Shown: positions 35,390 to 45,097, counted from the first letter of the stretch. The stretch is 64,000 nucleotides of DNA from Prevotellaceae bacterium UBA2744 (GCA_002353575.1 DEJQ01000035.1:12006-76005); one strand, 5' to 3'. A program made the numbers and translations. The notes: generated by a model from the sequence alone, not told the origin.

Positions 35390-37921
35390 ATGAAAAGACT
35401 ATTCTTTACAATTACGTTGGTGGCTGGCTGCCTGACAGCCACAGCCGAGACGACACCGATTCAGATTGATGTTGCCAAAAAGGGAGCCCTGGTCTCACCC
35501 AACCTCTATGGCATTTTCTTTGAAGAAATCAGCCATGCAGGCGATGGAGGCCTTTATGCAGAACTGGTACAGAACCGCGGCTTTGAGGAGCACGTACTCC
35601 CCTCGGGCATGACTTACAAGAAAGGCCGTGCCTATGCACCCGATGCCATGAACTACGAACATCGTAATAACCGTAAGTGGAACATCCCCTGGAATCTTGA
35701 GGAGAAGAAGATGACCGGTTGGAGTGTGCAGAACGAAAACAGCGTGGTGAAATACGATGTAATCGAAGCCTCAACTCCTCTGCACCCCAATACACCTCAT
35801 GCCATGAAGCTGGAGATAAAGAAAGTGGATGCAGGCGGCAAGGTTCTGCTGACCAATACCGGCTACTGGGGTATGGAGTTCAAGTCGGGCGAGAAATACG
35901 ACTTGCGCTTCTATGTGAAGAGTAATAACTACAATGGAAAGATAGTTGCCCGCCTGCGTGATACCGACAGCAAGACGATTCTCGGATCTGCCGAATTCTC
36001 TGGCAGGCAGCTGAAGGACTGGACCGAACTGACAGCAACCATTACTTCTGAGGGTTCTACAGGAAAGGGCGAACTATCTGTTGAGTTCGACCAGAAAGGT
36101 GTCCTTCTTATAGACTATGTGTCCTTGTTCCCTCAAAACACCTTCAAGGGACGCAAAAACGGACAGCGTGCCGACGTGGCACAGATGCTCGTCAATCTGC
36201 ATCCTAAATTCATGCGCTGGCCCGGAGGCTGCATCGTCGAGGGTGCTACATACGAGAACCGTGTGAAGTGGAAGGAGACGCTTGGCGACCCGATGACACG
36301 CCGCGGCGAATGGGACGTCTGGGGTTACCGTGCCACTTGGGGTATGGGCTATCATGAGTTCTTGCAGTTCTGCGAAGACTTGGGTATGGACGCAATGTTC
36401 GTAGATAATGCCGGCATGTCGTGTTCAGTGCGCAACGGAGACTTTGTAAGCAGCGATGCCGACATGGATGCAGTGGTTCAGGACTTCCGCGATGCTATCG
36501 ACTACGCACTTGCCGACCCTGCCGCAAACAAATGGGCAAAGATGCGTGCAGATGCAGGTCATCCGGCTCCCTTCCCGCTGAAATATGTCGAAATCGGCAA
36601 CGAGAATGTAGGTCCCGAGTATGTCAAGCATTTCAATTATATATTCAAGAAGCTCAAGGCTGAATATCCTCAGATAATTTTCATCAACACCCTGGGACAC
36701 ACCGATGCACTGCTCGAGCAGATACCGGGCGACTACATGGTAGATCCTCATTGGTATCGCAACCCTGATTTCTTCTTCAACAACAACCATCTCTTCGACA
36801 ATGCCCCTCGCACCCATGACATCTATGTAGGCGAATATGCCTGCAATGGTGGTGTAGGAGCCGGCAACCTGCTTGCTGCCCTTAGCGAGGCTGCTTTCAT
36901 CATGGGCATGGAGCGCAACAGCGATGTTGTCAAGATGTCAAGCTATGCTCCGCTGTTTGAAAACGAAAACCGCCGCGACTGGCCTTGCAACCTCATCCAC
37001 ATAAACAGCAGCGAGGTGTTTGGACGTGCCTCTTATTACGTGCAGCAGATGGCGGCAGAAAACCGTCCGGCATACAATGTTTTCGTAAGCGAGACGACGA
37101 CTCCGGGGAAAATAGAGCCTTACAAGGCTGGCGGAATCGGACTGGGCAGCTATGCCACTCAGTGTGAATACAGGGATATAAGGATTACTACAGCCGACGG
37201 CACCGTGAGCCAGGTGAACGTTGACAGGCTGATGGCGAAAAAGGGAAAATGGACTGCCGACAGTCAGGTCATACGTCAGACATCTGACGAACAGCTGACA
37301 ATGGCACAGCTGCCAGATTTTCAGGGCGACAATTACACTCTCGAATTGAAGGCCCGTAAGCTCTCCGGTGCCGAAGGCTTTTTCATCTATTACGGATTAG
37401 ACAGAGACGGGCGTAACGGCTTTGCTGCCAACATAGGCGGCTGGAACAATCGTACTACAGCCATTCAACCCATGCACCGCGGCAGGGTAACAGACGTGGT
37501 CGGTCGTCGTCATCGTCAGTCCGTTGCAGAAGACAAGTGGTACGATATCCGTCTCGTGGTCACTTCAATGGCGGCTACCCTATATGTCGATGGAGAAGAG
37601 ATGACCGTTGCCAAGCCTGCAGCACCTACACGTCAGTTCTGTCAGGCAGGCTACGACGAGCAGAGTGGTGAACTCGTCGTCAAGGTAGTAAACGGAACCG
37701 ACAAACCCTACCGCCGCAGTTTCCAGATTGGTGGAGCAACGGACATCATGCCTACAGGCAAGGTAATCACGCTTGCGGGCGAAGCTAATGATGAGAACAC
37801 CTTTGACAATCCCACAAAATTGTCTCCTGTCACTACCATGTACGGAAAGTTCGGAAAACAGTTCGACTACGAATTTCAGCCTATGTCGTTCACAATAATG
37901 CGTATTAAAACAAAAATATAA
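35390..37921 (+). CDS. GH51 alpha-L-arabinofuranosidase, exported
   Basis: 843 residues. The N-terminus MKRLFFTITLVAGCLTATAE is a signal peptide; VAGC could also be a lipobox. A first conserved strand (SPNLYGIFFEEISHAGDGG) opens the barrel, and a carbohydrate-binding-like insert lies near 110-250. The catalytic barrel follows with acid/base Glu405 in VEIGNEN and nucleophile Glu482 in YVGEYA. A C-terminal beta-sandwich with laminin-like strands (FQGDNYTLELKARKLSGAEG) completes the protein. The family releases terminal arabinose from arabinan or arabinogalactan side chains. It is first in an operon with two galactanases and an esterase, which supports action on arabinogalactan or pectic side chains. 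Confidence 0.93.
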   Translation: MKRLFFTITLVAGCLTATAETTPIQIDVAKKGALVSPNLYGIFFEEISHAGDGGLYAELVQNRGFEEHVLPSGMTYKKGRAYAPDAMNYEHRNNRKWNIPWNLEEKKMTGWSVQNENSVVKYDVIEASTPLHPNTPHAMKLEIKKVDAGGKVLLTNTGYWGMEFKSGEKYDLRFYVKSNNYNGKIVARLRDTDSKTILGSAEFSGRQLKDWTELTATITSEGSTGKGELSVEFDQKGVLLIDYVSLFPQNTFKGRKNGQRADVAQMLVNLHPKFMRWPGGCIVEGATYENRVKWKETLGDPMTRRGEWDVWGYRATWGMGYHEFLQFCEDLGMDAMFVDNAGMSCSVRNGDFVSSDADMDAVVQDFRDAIDYALADPAANKWAKMRADAGHPAPFPLKYVEIGNENVGPEYVKHFNYIFKKLKAEYPQIIFINTLGHTDALLEQIPGDYMVDPHWYRNPDFFFNNNHLFDNAPRTHDIYVGEYACNGGVGAGNLLAALSEAAFIMGMERNSDVVKMSSYAPLFENENRRDWPCNLIHINSSEVFGRASYYVQQMAAENRPAYNVFVSETTTPGKIEPYKAGGIGLGSYATQCEYRDIRITTADGTVSQVNVDRLMAKKGKWTADSQVIRQTSDEQLTMAQLPDFQGDNYTLELKARKLSGAEGFFIYYGLDRDGRNGFAANIGGWNNRTTAIQPMHRGRVTDVVGRRHRQSVAEDKWYDIRLVVTSMAATLYVDGEEMTVAKPAAPTRQFCQAGYDEQSGELVVKVVNGTDKPYRRSFQIGGATDIMPTGKVITLAGEANDENTFDNPTKLSPVTTMYGKFGKQFDYEFQPMSFTIMRIKTKI

Positions 37922-37929
37922 ACAATGCC

Positions 37930-38040
37930 ATGAAAAAACACATTCTGTCTTTTTTGCTGTCACTGACGGCGAGTATCAACTGTAGTTTCGGAAACGGAAC
38001 TACAGCTTTCATGAACCTTTTTCCAACCGAAATAAATTAA
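37930..38040 (+). CDS. 36-residue secreted peptide or remnant of a truncated gene
   Basis: ATG to TAA encodes MKKHILSFLLSLTASINCSFG followed by 15 more residues. The first 20 look like a signal peptide. It sits alone in the 132-bp gap between the GH51 and GH53 genes, 8 bp after the GH51 stop. The inverted repeat CTGTAGTT / AACTACAG lies inside it. It may be the stump of a lost secreted protein or a genuine small peptide. Confidence 0.4.
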   Translation: MKKHILSFLLSLTASINCSFGNGTTAFMNLFPTEIN

Positions 38041-38053
38041 AATAAAAACTGAG

Positions 38054-39922
38054 ATGAGAAGAATTCTTATTGTATTTGTACTGTTGCTGTCTTCATTAAG
38101 CAGCCTTGCCTATACCGTGACCGACACAATCTTCAACCGTTCAGAACACGAAGACTTCGCTTTCGGAGCCGATGTGAGTTTCATACCGCAGATGGAGAGT
38201 TGGGGCACGAAATGGCTTGATAAAAACGGAAAGCAGCGTGACATCCTTCAGATTCTGAAAGACCAGGGAATCAATAATATTCGCCTGCGTGTGTGGACCG
38301 TGAACAGCGGCGCGAGCAGTAAGCAGGAGGTAGTAAACATGTGTAAGCGTGCCAAGGCAAAGAATATGGGCGTGATGATTGACTTCCACTATAGTGACAC
38401 GTGGGCAGACCCAGGCAGCCAGACGATTCCCTCTACATGGACCGACCACAGCGTAGATGCCTTAGCGCAGAACGTATATGACCACACCTATGATGTCCTC
38501 TCAGCCATCAAGGCTGCGGGCGTCATCCCTAAGTGGGTCCAGGTAGGCAACGAAACCAAGCGTGGCATGCTCTACCCCGTGGGGCAGACCAATAAGGGCG
38601 GTTCGGTGGCATTTGCCAAGTTCGTGCAGAGCGGTTATAACGCAGTGAAAGCCGTTGACCCTTCGATGCAGGTCATCGTACACCTGCCCGACGGACACGA
38701 CAACTCACTTTATCGCAGTATCTTCGACGGACTCAAGAAAAACGGTGCCAAATGGGACATCATCGGTCTGTCTGCCTATCCGCGTTGGTCGCACCTCGAC
38801 GGACCTACAATGATTACTAAGGTGATGGCAAACATAAATGACCTGAAACAACGCTACGGCACCCCCTGCATGGTCGTAGAGACCGGCCATTATCCTCGCG
38901 AGGCAGTCGTAGGCAACCAGTATCTCGTAGGTGTCATGGATCGCATGATCAAGAATGGCGACCTGGGATGCTTCTACTGGGAACCCGAATCCATGGGCGG
39001 TTATGACATGGGTGCATGGGACGAGACTACAAGGCAACCAACAGTCATGATGGATGCCTTCCTCGGTATCAAGCATACTGAGGTGGCATGGATTATGAAG
39101 GCACAGATGCAGTCGCCTGCAGACGACCAGACGTTTGCTTCTGGCGACATCGAGTTGCAGACCCGCATTCAGCATAGGCGTAAGGGGCGTATCCAGTCTG
39201 TACAGTTCTATCTTGACAATAAGTCTGCAGGCACATACAAGTTTCCTAACCCTGCCGAAACGAGTACTACGACCGACGCCGCATTCCTGATTAATGACGT
39301 CGAAACTGGTGTACATACAGCCTGGACTAAGACCACCGACACTTCAAAGAACCTGCAGACATCCGACACAGTGACTTTCATGGTAGGCGAATCCGCCCTA
39401 TTGCACGATGCGACCCTGAAAGATGCCGACCAGAAAGACGGCTCTGCCAGCTGGGGCATTTCATTCCCGGCAACAGGCAAATACCGCCTTGTGTTGAAAT
39501 ATACCTGTTCATCAGTCCGCGGCATAGAGACCCGGCTCAATGGCGACAGTATAGGAAGGACATTCCTGTTGACAAAAACCAATGCCCATCAGGCTATCGA
39601 CATCGAAGTGCCGAAGGCGGGAAACGGTATTCTGCAATTAGTAGCCACCAGCCGTTCCGGCTTGCCCGACATCTCTTCCGTGCGCATCTTCCCTCTCGAG
39701 GGACAGGCTTTGCCTGCACAGGCAGACGTCACTGCCGTCACATCCATCACCGGCGGTTCCGATGCCGAGGTGTATGTGTATAGTATGAACGGAACATTCA
39801 TCTACCGTACGACACAGTCTGCACTGGGTGTCAGACTTGGCAACAGACCGTCTGCCGTCGTCTATCTGCCGAACAGCGGATTCAGTTCTCCCGTAATAGT
39901 CAGAAAATATCCTAACCCATAA
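38054..39922 (+). CDS. GH53 endo-beta-1,4-galactanase with C-terminal binding and sorting-like modules
   Basis: 622 residues with a signal peptide (RILIVFVLLLSSLSSLAYT). The GH53 barrel covers about 30-345: GADVSFIPQMESWG, IRLRVWTVNSG, DFHYSDTWADPG, acid/base Glu167 in VQVGNETKRG and nucleophile Glu276 in VVETGHYP. An Ig-like domain follows (about 350-450), then a beta-sandwich resembling CBM35 (about 455-560), and finally a segment EVYVYSMNGTFIYRT that resembles a sorting domain. It cuts beta-1,4-galactan backbones of type I arabinogalactan. It is about 250 residues longer than the second GH53 in the same operon. Confidence 0.93.
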   Translation: MRRILIVFVLLLSSLSSLAYTVTDTIFNRSEHEDFAFGADVSFIPQMESWGTKWLDKNGKQRDILQILKDQGINNIRLRVWTVNSGASSKQEVVNMCKRAKAKNMGVMIDFHYSDTWADPGSQTIPSTWTDHSVDALAQNVYDHTYDVLSAIKAAGVIPKWVQVGNETKRGMLYPVGQTNKGGSVAFAKFVQSGYNAVKAVDPSMQVIVHLPDGHDNSLYRSIFDGLKKNGAKWDIIGLSAYPRWSHLDGPTMITKVMANINDLKQRYGTPCMVVETGHYPREAVVGNQYLVGVMDRMIKNGDLGCFYWEPESMGGYDMGAWDETTRQPTVMMDAFLGIKHTEVAWIMKAQMQSPADDQTFASGDIELQTRIQHRRKGRIQSVQFYLDNKSAGTYKFPNPAETSTTTDAAFLINDVETGVHTAWTKTTDTSKNLQTSDTVTFMVGESALLHDATLKDADQKDGSASWGISFPATGKYRLVLKYTCSSVRGIETRLNGDSIGRTFLLTKTNAHQAIDIEVPKAGNGILQLVATSRSGLPDISSVRIFPLEGQALPAQADVTAVTSITGGSDAEVYVYSMNGTFIYRTTQSALGVRLGNRPSAVVYLPNSGFSSPVIVRKYPNP

Positions 39923-39936
39923 ACCCCATTGAAACT

Positions 39937-41523
39937 ATGAAACTACTACTCATCGCAGCAATGTTCCTCTCGTCGCTCACAGCAGCGGCACAGACCGAAC
40001 GTAAAATCACCGTCACCGAAAACGTAGCCTACCGCACCGACGTAGGCAAGAGTACTGTGCTCGACCTCGCACAGCCCCAGTTCGGACCGCAGCAGAACCG
40101 CCCCGCCATCCTCATCATCCACGGCGGAGGATGGAGCGCAGGTTCCAAAAACGACATGGTGTATCGCACCCTTATGATTGACTATGCCCTGAAAGGCTAC
40201 GTCGTGTGCAACATGAACTACCGCCTCGTGCAGGAAGCACCCCTGCCAGCCTGCATAGAAGACGTACAGGCAGCCGTACGGTGGATGAAGTCCAATGCAC
40301 AGAAATTAGGAATCGACCCCGCCCGCATCGGCACTTACGGCCATTCGGCAGGCGGTCACCTCTCCTTGATGGCAGGTCTCACGGCAGGAGTAGCCTGTGC
40401 AGCCGGCGGAGCTCCGCCTACGGAGATAGGCCGCCCTGGTCCCTGGGCAGATCACAAAGAGTGGTGGCCCATTGGTCATATAGACAAGAGTCCTGTCCCC
40501 TTCCTCGTACTTCAGGGAGCAGAAGACCCCGTTGTGCGTCCTAACCTTACCGAAGACTGGGTGAAGAAAATGCATCAGGCGGGTGCCGACATAGACTATG
40601 TCAAAGTGCACGGCGACCATGGAGTAGCATTCGACCGGCAGCTTGAATTTACACGCCCCGCCATCGACGCCTTCTTTGCCCGACATCTGAAGTTCAACGA
40701 CCAATCCATCAGCTATGAACAAGTGAAGGTGCCTGACTTCGGCGGCAGCGGACGCCTGAAGGCCATCGCCCTTCGCGAGAAGTCTCTTCCTGACTTTGTC
40801 GTATATCGTCCAGCCGACCTCCGTGGCGCGGTGGGCCGCAACCGTGGTGCACTTCCCGTGCTCGTCTTCTGCAACGGCGGTTGCATGGACACCAGCATCG
40901 GATATGAGAATATGCTCACCGACATAGCTTCTTACGGATATGTAGTAGTAGCTATTGGCGAACTGCAGATGTTTGCTCAGCACGAAAACGACACGCATAC
41001 CCCCTCTTCGATGGTTCAGAAAGCCCTCGACTGGATTACTCAGCAGGCAGCCGATTCTACCTCCTATTACTATAAGCGAATCGATGCAGACAAGATAGCA
41101 GGTGCGGGTCATTCGTGCGGTGGAGCACAGATCCTTGCCAATGCAGCCGACAAACGTCTGAAGACCTACCTCATCCTCAATGCCGGAATGGGTAAGATGG
41201 AGATGGCAGGAGCCAGTTCCAAGTCGCTGAAAAACCTCCATGCCCCCATACTCTATCTCGTCGGAGGGAAGAGCGACGTGGCATGGCGGAATGCACAGAT
41301 CGACTTCAAGTCTATCAAGAAAGTGCCAGCGGTGCTTGCCGACAATACCGAAAGCGGACATGGCGGAACCTACGAACAACCCAACGGCGGTGCCAATGCG
41401 CGTATGGTTCGCAGTTGGCTCGACTGGCAGCTCAAAGGCAGCAAGGAATACGATAATCTCTTCCTTGGTGGTGACCTGAAAGGCTATGATGGTTGGACTA
41501 TAGAGAAAAAGAACTTCAAATAA
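39937..41523 (+). CDS. Tandem two-domain alpha/beta hydrolase (probable carbohydrate esterase)
   Basis: 528 residues with a signal peptide (LLLIAAMFLSSLTAAAQ). Domain 1 (about 25-250) is esterase/lipase-like with the oxyanion HGGGW and nucleophile Ser137 in GHSAGG. Domain 2 (about 265-500) is a second alpha/beta hydrolase with Ser393 in GHSCGG and a C-terminal SGHGGTY that may supply the His. Both nucleophile elbows are intact, so both may be active. Its place between two galactanases suggests removal of acetyl or feruloyl groups from pectic galactan; the substrate is inferred. Confidence 0.8.
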   Translation: MKLLLIAAMFLSSLTAAAQTERKITVTENVAYRTDVGKSTVLDLAQPQFGPQQNRPAILIIHGGGWSAGSKNDMVYRTLMIDYALKGYVVCNMNYRLVQEAPLPACIEDVQAAVRWMKSNAQKLGIDPARIGTYGHSAGGHLSLMAGLTAGVACAAGGAPPTEIGRPGPWADHKEWWPIGHIDKSPVPFLVLQGAEDPVVRPNLTEDWVKKMHQAGADIDYVKVHGDHGVAFDRQLEFTRPAIDAFFARHLKFNDQSISYEQVKVPDFGGSGRLKAIALREKSLPDFVVYRPADLRGAVGRNRGALPVLVFCNGGCMDTSIGYENMLTDIASYGYVVVAIGELQMFAQHENDTHTPSSMVQKALDWITQQAADSTSYYYKRIDADKIAGAGHSCGGAQILANAADKRLKTYLILNAGMGKMEMAGASSKSLKNLHAPILYLVGGKSDVAWRNAQIDFKSIKKVPAVLADNTESGHGGTYEQPNGGANARMVRSWLDWQLKGSKEYDNLFLGGDLKGYDGWTIEKKNFK

Positions 41524-41534
41524 CAGAGTAAAAA

Positions 41535-42653
41535 ATGCTACACATCCCCATCAGGCAGTTATTGCTATCTGCACTGTTTCTGTTTCCACTTATTCCCGTC
41601 AGTGCTCGAAAACGCCCTGCCGACACCACTTTTGTCAAGGGTGCTGACGTAGGATTCCTCCTCGGTCAGGAACGTCGCGGTGTGAAGTTTCACGACCGCA
41701 GCGGCCACGAGCGCGAATGTCTTCAGATGCTTCGCGACGATTATCAAATTAGTGCTATCCGCATGCGCGTGTGGGTAAATCCGCGTGGCGGAACCTGCGA
41801 CAAGAACGAACTTCTCCTTATGGCTCGTCGTGCGAAAGCCCTCAGCATGGACTTCATGGTTGATTTTCACTATAGTGACTCGTGGGCAGACCCTGGCAAG
41901 CAACCTATCCCGAAGGCATGGCTCGGACACACGTACGAGGAGATGTTGCAGGACGTGCGCAATCACACCATTGAAGTTCTCACCCTGCTCAAGGAGGGCG
42001 GAATCACACCCCGCTGGGTTCAGGTAGGCAATGAAACTACTAACGGACTCCTATGGAGCGTGAAAACCGATGAACGCGGATGGGAGGTTAAGGACTCAAA
42101 TGGGAAGACTACCATCACCCATTCCATGGGTCACATAAAGACTCAGCCGCAGCAGTATGCCGGATTTATCCGTAGCGGTTATGATGCTGTGAAGGAGGTC
42201 TTTCCCGATGCTATCGTGATTGTGCATCTCGACCGTGGACACCGTCAGAGCATCTATGACCACAATCTCGACACACTCGTCAAATATGGAGCTAAGTTCG
42301 ATATGGTAGGCATGTCGCTCTATCCTTACTGGGCTATGGAGGGACATCCTGAACTCACTGCCGACAGCGTCATTACCAGTTGTATGGCGAATATTCGTCA
42401 TGTCAGTCAGAAGTACGATTGTGATGTGATGATAGTGGAGACTGGCTACGAGGTTGACGAGAAGCATCCCGAAGTGATGGAGGAGGGGAAACGCCAACTT
42501 TCGCGTGTCATACGCGAAGCCCGTACTCAGACCGGTGGTCGCTGTCGTGGTGTGTTCTACTGGGAACCGCAGTGTATGCCTGGTGGTTACAGACTCGGTG
42601 CCTTCGATAGTAAGGCAACTCCTACAGCCATCATGGACGGCTTTCTGGAGTAG
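41535..42653 (+). CDS. GH53 endo-beta-1,4-galactanase, single-domain
   Basis: 372 residues: a signal peptide (LLLSALFLFPLIPVSA) and a GH53 barrel only. The hallmarks are GADVGFLLGQE, IRMRVWVNPRGG, DFHYSDSWADPG, acid/base Glu167 in VQVGNETTNG and nucleophile Glu302 in IVETGYEV. It starts 11 bp after the esterase gene and closes the operon. It differs clearly from the first GH53, so this is an old paralogue pair rather than a recent duplication. Confidence 0.94.
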   Translation: MLHIPIRQLLLSALFLFPLIPVSARKRPADTTFVKGADVGFLLGQERRGVKFHDRSGHERECLQMLRDDYQISAIRMRVWVNPRGGTCDKNELLLMARRAKALSMDFMVDFHYSDSWADPGKQPIPKAWLGHTYEEMLQDVRNHTIEVLTLLKEGGITPRWVQVGNETTNGLLWSVKTDERGWEVKDSNGKTTITHSMGHIKTQPQQYAGFIRSGYDAVKEVFPDAIVIVHLDRGHRQSIYDHNLDTLVKYGAKFDMVGMSLYPYWAMEGHPELTADSVITSCMANIRHVSQKYDCDVMIVETGYEVDEKHPEVMEEGKRQLSRVIREARTQTGGRCRGVFYWEPQCMPGGYRLGAFDSKATPTAIMDGFLE

Positions 42654-42666
42654 TAAGAATACATGT

Positions 42667-44982
42667 CTATTCCACAGTGATGCTTGTCTTCTTCACGTCT
42701 CGGCTATTCGGACCAATCATGATGTCGAACTCACCGGATTCCAGGACGTAGTCAAGATTATAATTATAGAATTTCAGTTTATCAGCCGTGATGTGGAACT
42801 CCACATTGCGGCTTTCTCCTGCCTTCAGCGTGATGCGTCGGAAGTCCTTCAACTCCTTCACCGGACGGCTGATGCTTGCTGCAATGTCGTGGATGTACAG
42901 CTGTACGACCTCGGTGGCTTCCCGCCCTCCTGTGTTCTTCACCACGATGCTGGCAGTGATGCTGCCGTCAGCATTCATCGTCCTGCTGCTCAGTTGAATA
43001 TCGCTATAACTGAATGTGCTGTATGTCAGTCCGTATCCGAAGGGGTAGAGCGGACCCTGTACGGCATCCAGATAGTTCGGACTCCACACCCTGTAATCCT
43101 TGGTCCCGTCGGGAACCGGACGTCCCGTAGGCAAGCGGTTGTAGTACAATGGCTCCTGTCCTGTGCTTCGCGGCATAGATACGGTCAGTCTGCCCGATGG
43201 CGATACCTTTCCGAAGAGGACGTCGCACAGAGCATCTGCACATTCGCTGCCATACCACACGTTCATGATGGCATCTACATTCTCGCTTTCCCACGTCAGC
43301 ACTGTGCCACGTCCTGCGAAGTTGAGCAGTACGATAGGCTTACCCGTCTGTCTGAGTGCTTCGAGCAGTCTGCGCTGGGGCGGGTACATCTCCAGCCTGC
43401 TGCGGCTCGTGCCCTCACCGTTCATCCATGCACATTCGCCCATGGCACATATCACTACGTCTGCCTTCCGGGCTATCTCCACTGCCTCCATCATCGCCTG
43501 GCGGCTATCCACAAACGGGATGGGCTCGCAGTTGTGCCCCTTTGCCACTGCCTGCTGCGTCTTCGGGTTGTCTGTCAGATTACATCCCTGCGTGCACAAC
43601 AGCTGAGCCTTGTCAGCCAAAGCCCGCTTGAAACCCTCGCGCAGGGTGGAGTATTTCGTTGCGTCCTGCGGCATCGACCACGACCCCGTAATGTCTGTTC
43701 TCGTGTCAATCATCGGACCTATCAGGGCTATCGTTCCCTTCATCTCTAATGGCAGGACTGGGTGGCCGTCAGTGCCGTTCTTCAGCAATACGAAACTCTC
43801 TGCCGTGATGCGTCGCGCTGTTTCGCGGTGTTCCTTACAGTAGGTCACACTTGCAGCCTCTTTTTTGCTTCCGAACCTGTATGGGTCTTTGAACAGTCTC
43901 AGACGATACTTCGTCTCCAATACCCTGCGGCATGCACGGTCTATGTCCTCCATCGCTACCTTGCCTTCGTCGAGCGACTGCTTTAAAGTGCCGATGAAAC
44001 CGTTGGCACACATATCCATGTCCGTTCCTGCCAGCAGAGCCCGGGCTGCATTATCCTTGAGCGAGCCCAGTCCGTGGCTGGTCATCTCGTGTATGGAAGC
44101 ATAGTCTGTCACTACCATTCCCTTGAATCCCCACTGCTCCCTCAACACCTCGGTCAGCAGCCAGCGGTTGGCGGTTGCCGGGATTCCGTCAACGATATTG
44201 AACGATGACATCACGCTGCCTGCTCCCGCCTCCACGGCAGCCTTGTATGGCGGGAAATACTGGTTGTACATGCGCAGGTGGCTCATATCTACGGTGTTGT
44301 AGTCCAGTCCTGCCTCTGCAGCCCCGTACAGTGCGAAATGCTTCACACAGGCCATGATGCCCGCCTCGGTTCCGTCCGGGTTGAACAGGTCGCCCTGATA
44401 CCCCCTTACCATTGCCTCGGCCACCAGACTCCCCAGATAGGGGTCTTCGCCTGCGCCCTCAGCTTGTCGCCCCCAGCGCGAGTCGAGTGCTATATCCACC
44501 ATCGGACTGAAAGTCCATGCCACTCCATTCGCGGCGGCTTCTACGGCGGCTATGTGTGCTGCCTGGCGCACCGCCTCCATGTCCCACGTGCACGACAGAC
44601 CCAGGGGAAGCGGAAATATGGTGTGATAACCGTGTATCACGTCCATACCGAACAGGATGGGGATGCCCAGCCGGCTCTTCTCCACTGCAATCTTCTGTAG
44701 GGCATGGATCTTTTCCACATCCATGATGTTGAATATCGAACTCAGTTTTCCCTCGGCTGCCAGTTTGCTTGCATTCGAGTTCACCACCGGTCCTGTCGCT
44801 ATCTCGTCCGACGGCTGCTGGTTCAGCTGTCCCAGCTTTTCCTCAAGCGTCATGCGGCTCATCAGTTCGGTGACGAAACGGTCCATCTCTGCTTTTTCTT
44901 CGGCAGGGGTGTTTGCAGCCATCGCTGCTGCTGAAATCTGGCAGCAGGCAAGGCATATCAGGGTAGTCCTTCTTAGTGTCAT
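42667..44982 (-). CDS. GH3 beta-glycosidase (BglX-like), exported
   Basis: 771 residues with a signal peptide ending near AAMAAN. The GH3 barrel contains GMDVIHGYHTIFPLPLGL, KHFALYG and the nucleophile Asp293 in VVTDYASI. The alpha/beta sandwich with a C-terminal acid/base region and a fibronectin-like domain (EVVQLYIHDIAASISRPVKE) follows. The family removes beta-linked glucose, xylose or galactose from oligosaccharides; here trimming of galactan or hemicellulose fragments is likely. It is convergent with the galactanase operon and has its own promoter. Confidence 0.93.
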   Translation of the reverse strand: MTLRRTTLICLACCQISAAAMAANTPAEEKAEMDRFVTELMSRMTLEEKLGQLNQQPSDEIATGPVVNSNASKLAAEGKLSSIFNIMDVEKIHALQKIAVEKSRLGIPILFGMDVIHGYHTIFPLPLGLSCTWDMEAVRQAAHIAAVEAAANGVAWTFSPMVDIALDSRWGRQAEGAGEDPYLGSLVAEAMVRGYQGDLFNPDGTEAGIMACVKHFALYGAAEAGLDYNTVDMSHLRMYNQYFPPYKAAVEAGAGSVMSSFNIVDGIPATANRWLLTEVLREQWGFKGMVVTDYASIHEMTSHGLGSLKDNAARALLAGTDMDMCANGFIGTLKQSLDEGKVAMEDIDRACRRVLETKYRLRLFKDPYRFGSKKEAASVTYCKEHRETARRITAESFVLLKNGTDGHPVLPLEMKGTIALIGPMIDTRTDITGSWSMPQDATKYSTLREGFKRALADKAQLLCTQGCNLTDNPKTQQAVAKGHNCEPIPFVDSRQAMMEAVEIARKADVVICAMGECAWMNGEGTSRSRLEMYPPQRRLLEALRQTGKPIVLLNFAGRGTVLTWESENVDAIMNVWYGSECADALCDVLFGKVSPSGRLTVSMPRSTGQEPLYYNRLPTGRPVPDGTKDYRVWSPNYLDAVQGPLYPFGYGLTYSTFSYSDIQLSSRTMNADGSITASIVVKNTGGREATEVVQLYIHDIAASISRPVKELKDFRRITLKAGESRNVEFHITADKLKFYNYNLDYVLESGEFDIMIGPNSRDVKKTSITVE

Positions 44983-44986
44983 GTTG

Positions 44987-45021
44987 GGTTAGGGGTTAAT
45001 GGTTAGTGGTTAGTGGTTAAT
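44987..45021. repeat. Heptamer repeat in the GH3 leader
   Basis: Five 7-bp units of the form GGTTAnn (GGTTAGG, GGTTAAT, GGTTAGT, GGTTAGT, GGTTAAT) fill the space between the predicted GH3 start of transcription and its ATG. Confidence 0.85.
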
Positions 45022-45026
45022 GGTGG

Positions 45027-45057
45027 CAAAATTATGGTTTTATGCTGAAATCTCAAA
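45027..45057 (-). promoter_or_regulatory. Promoter of the GH3 gene
   Basis: Read leftward, TTTG (45057-45054), 19 bp, TAATTTTG (45034-45027) matches the Bacteroidales consensus. Confidence 0.7.
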
Positions 45058-45097
45058 ATCTTATCATGTGAATATGGCAGTTTGTATCACATATGTG

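Noticed and set aside
42505..43749. 414-codon open frame on the plus strand opposite the GH3 gene
   Set aside because: The minus-strand GH3 is complete with catalytic residues, and the antisense product has no recognisable features.
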